Positions 5,138-5,649 of a DNA stretch of 5,649 nucleotides are shown in pieces. The stretch is taken from contig JAKACB010000042.1 of NCBI GenBank assembly GCA_021796445.1, positions 1-5,649 on the forward strand, read 5' to 3'. The position numbers and the translations under genes are program-made. A model generated the notes under the pieces. That model was not told the origin of the DNA, made no database searches, and saw only the letters and a list, made by a program, of their open reading frames with translations. Each line of letters opens with the position of its first letter. Within the stretch, counting starts at the first letter, position 1. Source of the stretch: Nanobdellota archaeon (GTDB lineage Archaea; Nanoarchaeota; Nanoarchaeia; Parvarchaeales; Parvarchaeaceae).

Positions 5138-5649
5138 CTATTCGAAAAATAAATTAGTTACCTTGTCAAATTCCTTATTTGCATTATAGACTGAACGGCC
5201 TTCATGTTTTAGTTTATAGTTTAGTTTTGAAAGAAATTCCTTTGTCTGCTTTTCTAATACTCTGCTGTGTGTTTCTATTATTATCTTTGGATGGTATTTT
5301 TTAATGGTTTTGATCGCCCCATCCAAAACATTTAATTCAAATCCTTCTACATCTATTTTCAAAAGATCTGCTTTAAGCTTATAGCTGTCAAGTGTTCTAA
5401 ATGTTGCTTTTATCTTTTTTCCTTTATTACTATTGTTGGCCATCTCACCACTATAACTTATCATTGCTATCTTATTTACATTTCCTAAAGCTACATTGAA
5501 TGCTTTTATTTGATCCTCCTCTAATCCGTTTAGTTTTATATTTTTCAAAATTTCCTTGAAGTTTTGTGGTAATGGTTCAAAGGTATAAACCTTAGCTTTG
5601 TAAATTTTGCTGCAAAGGATTGCATAATCTCCGTACTGTGCTCCAATAT
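5138..5649 (-). CDS. FkbM-family SAM-dependent methyltransferase, C-terminal part
   Basis: FkbM-type enzymes transfer a methyl group from S-adenosylmethionine, typically to hydroxyls of sugars, glycolipids or polyketides. The frame is open to the right edge, with 169 full codons visible. It enters in the SAM-binding motif I (IGAQYGDYAI, probably preceded by D, since the cut codon ends in AT), followed by the acidic-loop strand VYTFEPLPQNF. Later come RTLDSY and the family hallmark LLKIDVEGFELNVL (about visible residues 95-108), then IIIETH. The frame runs through an in-frame TTG at 5548 that could be mistaken for a start; the motif I upstream shows that the true start lies outside the window. 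The ending NLFFE then TAG is natural for the family. With the glycosyltransferase it suggests surface-polysaccharide synthesis or modification. The substrate cannot be told from sequence. Confidence 0.92.
   Translation of the reverse strand, partial: IGAQYGDYAILCSKIYKAKVYTFEPLPQNFKEILKNIKLNGLEEDQIKAFNVALGNVNKIAMISYSGEMANNSNKGKKIKATFRTLDSYKLKADLLKIDVEGFELNVLDGAIKTIKKYHPKIIIETHSRVLEKQTKEFLSKLNYKLKHEGRSVYNANKEFDKVTNLFFE

Noticed and set aside
5546..5548. TTG as start of a 136-residue methyltransferase
   Set aside because: The frame continues upstream to the window edge and encodes SAM-binding motif I, so the TTG is an internal leucine codon.

Overview
The window is A+T-rich (about two thirds A+T by eye) and looks archaeal, probably from a small-genome lineage such as a DPANN/ARMAN-type archaeon. 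This is an inference. It rests on TATA-like boxes centred about 25-26 bp upstream of four start codons with no usable Shine-Dalgarno sequence (leaderless transcription), on T-run terminators, and on an SD appearing only at the internal cistron of an operon. No rRNA, tRNA, CRISPR array or insertion sequence was found.

Left part (1-2530): the first 11 codons of a minus-strand gene run off the left edge. Its TATA box overlaps an 11-bp inverted repeat, and a second, mutually exclusive inverted repeat lies beside it. After about 190 bp without a convincing gene comes a complete cysteinyl-tRNA synthetase gene (cysS, minus), an ordinary housekeeping gene with all its catalytic motifs. It is divergent from a plus-strand gene for an unrecognised four-helix membrane protein, which ends at a hairpin plus T-run terminator.

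Right part (2700-5649): this is an accessory region, all on the minus strand. It contains a family 2 glycosyltransferase broken twice, by an in-frame amber codon at codon 21 and by a G8 homopolymer that puts the last 35 or so codons out of frame. Next is a two-gene AbiE-type toxin-antitoxin operon (AbiEi-like regulator, then AbiEii-like nucleotidyltransferase, overlapping by 17 nt), with a candidate operator over its promoter. Last is the 3' part of an FkbM-family methyltransferase that continues past the right edge. A glycosyltransferase and a sugar/lipid-type methyltransferase around a toxin-antitoxin pair suggest a variable cell-surface polysaccharide locus.

The points most worth following are the doubly interrupted glycosyltransferase (decay, phase variation by the G tract, or assembly error), the two promoter-overlapping inverted repeats, and the incomplete gene at the left edge. 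I see no clearly new multi-gene system.
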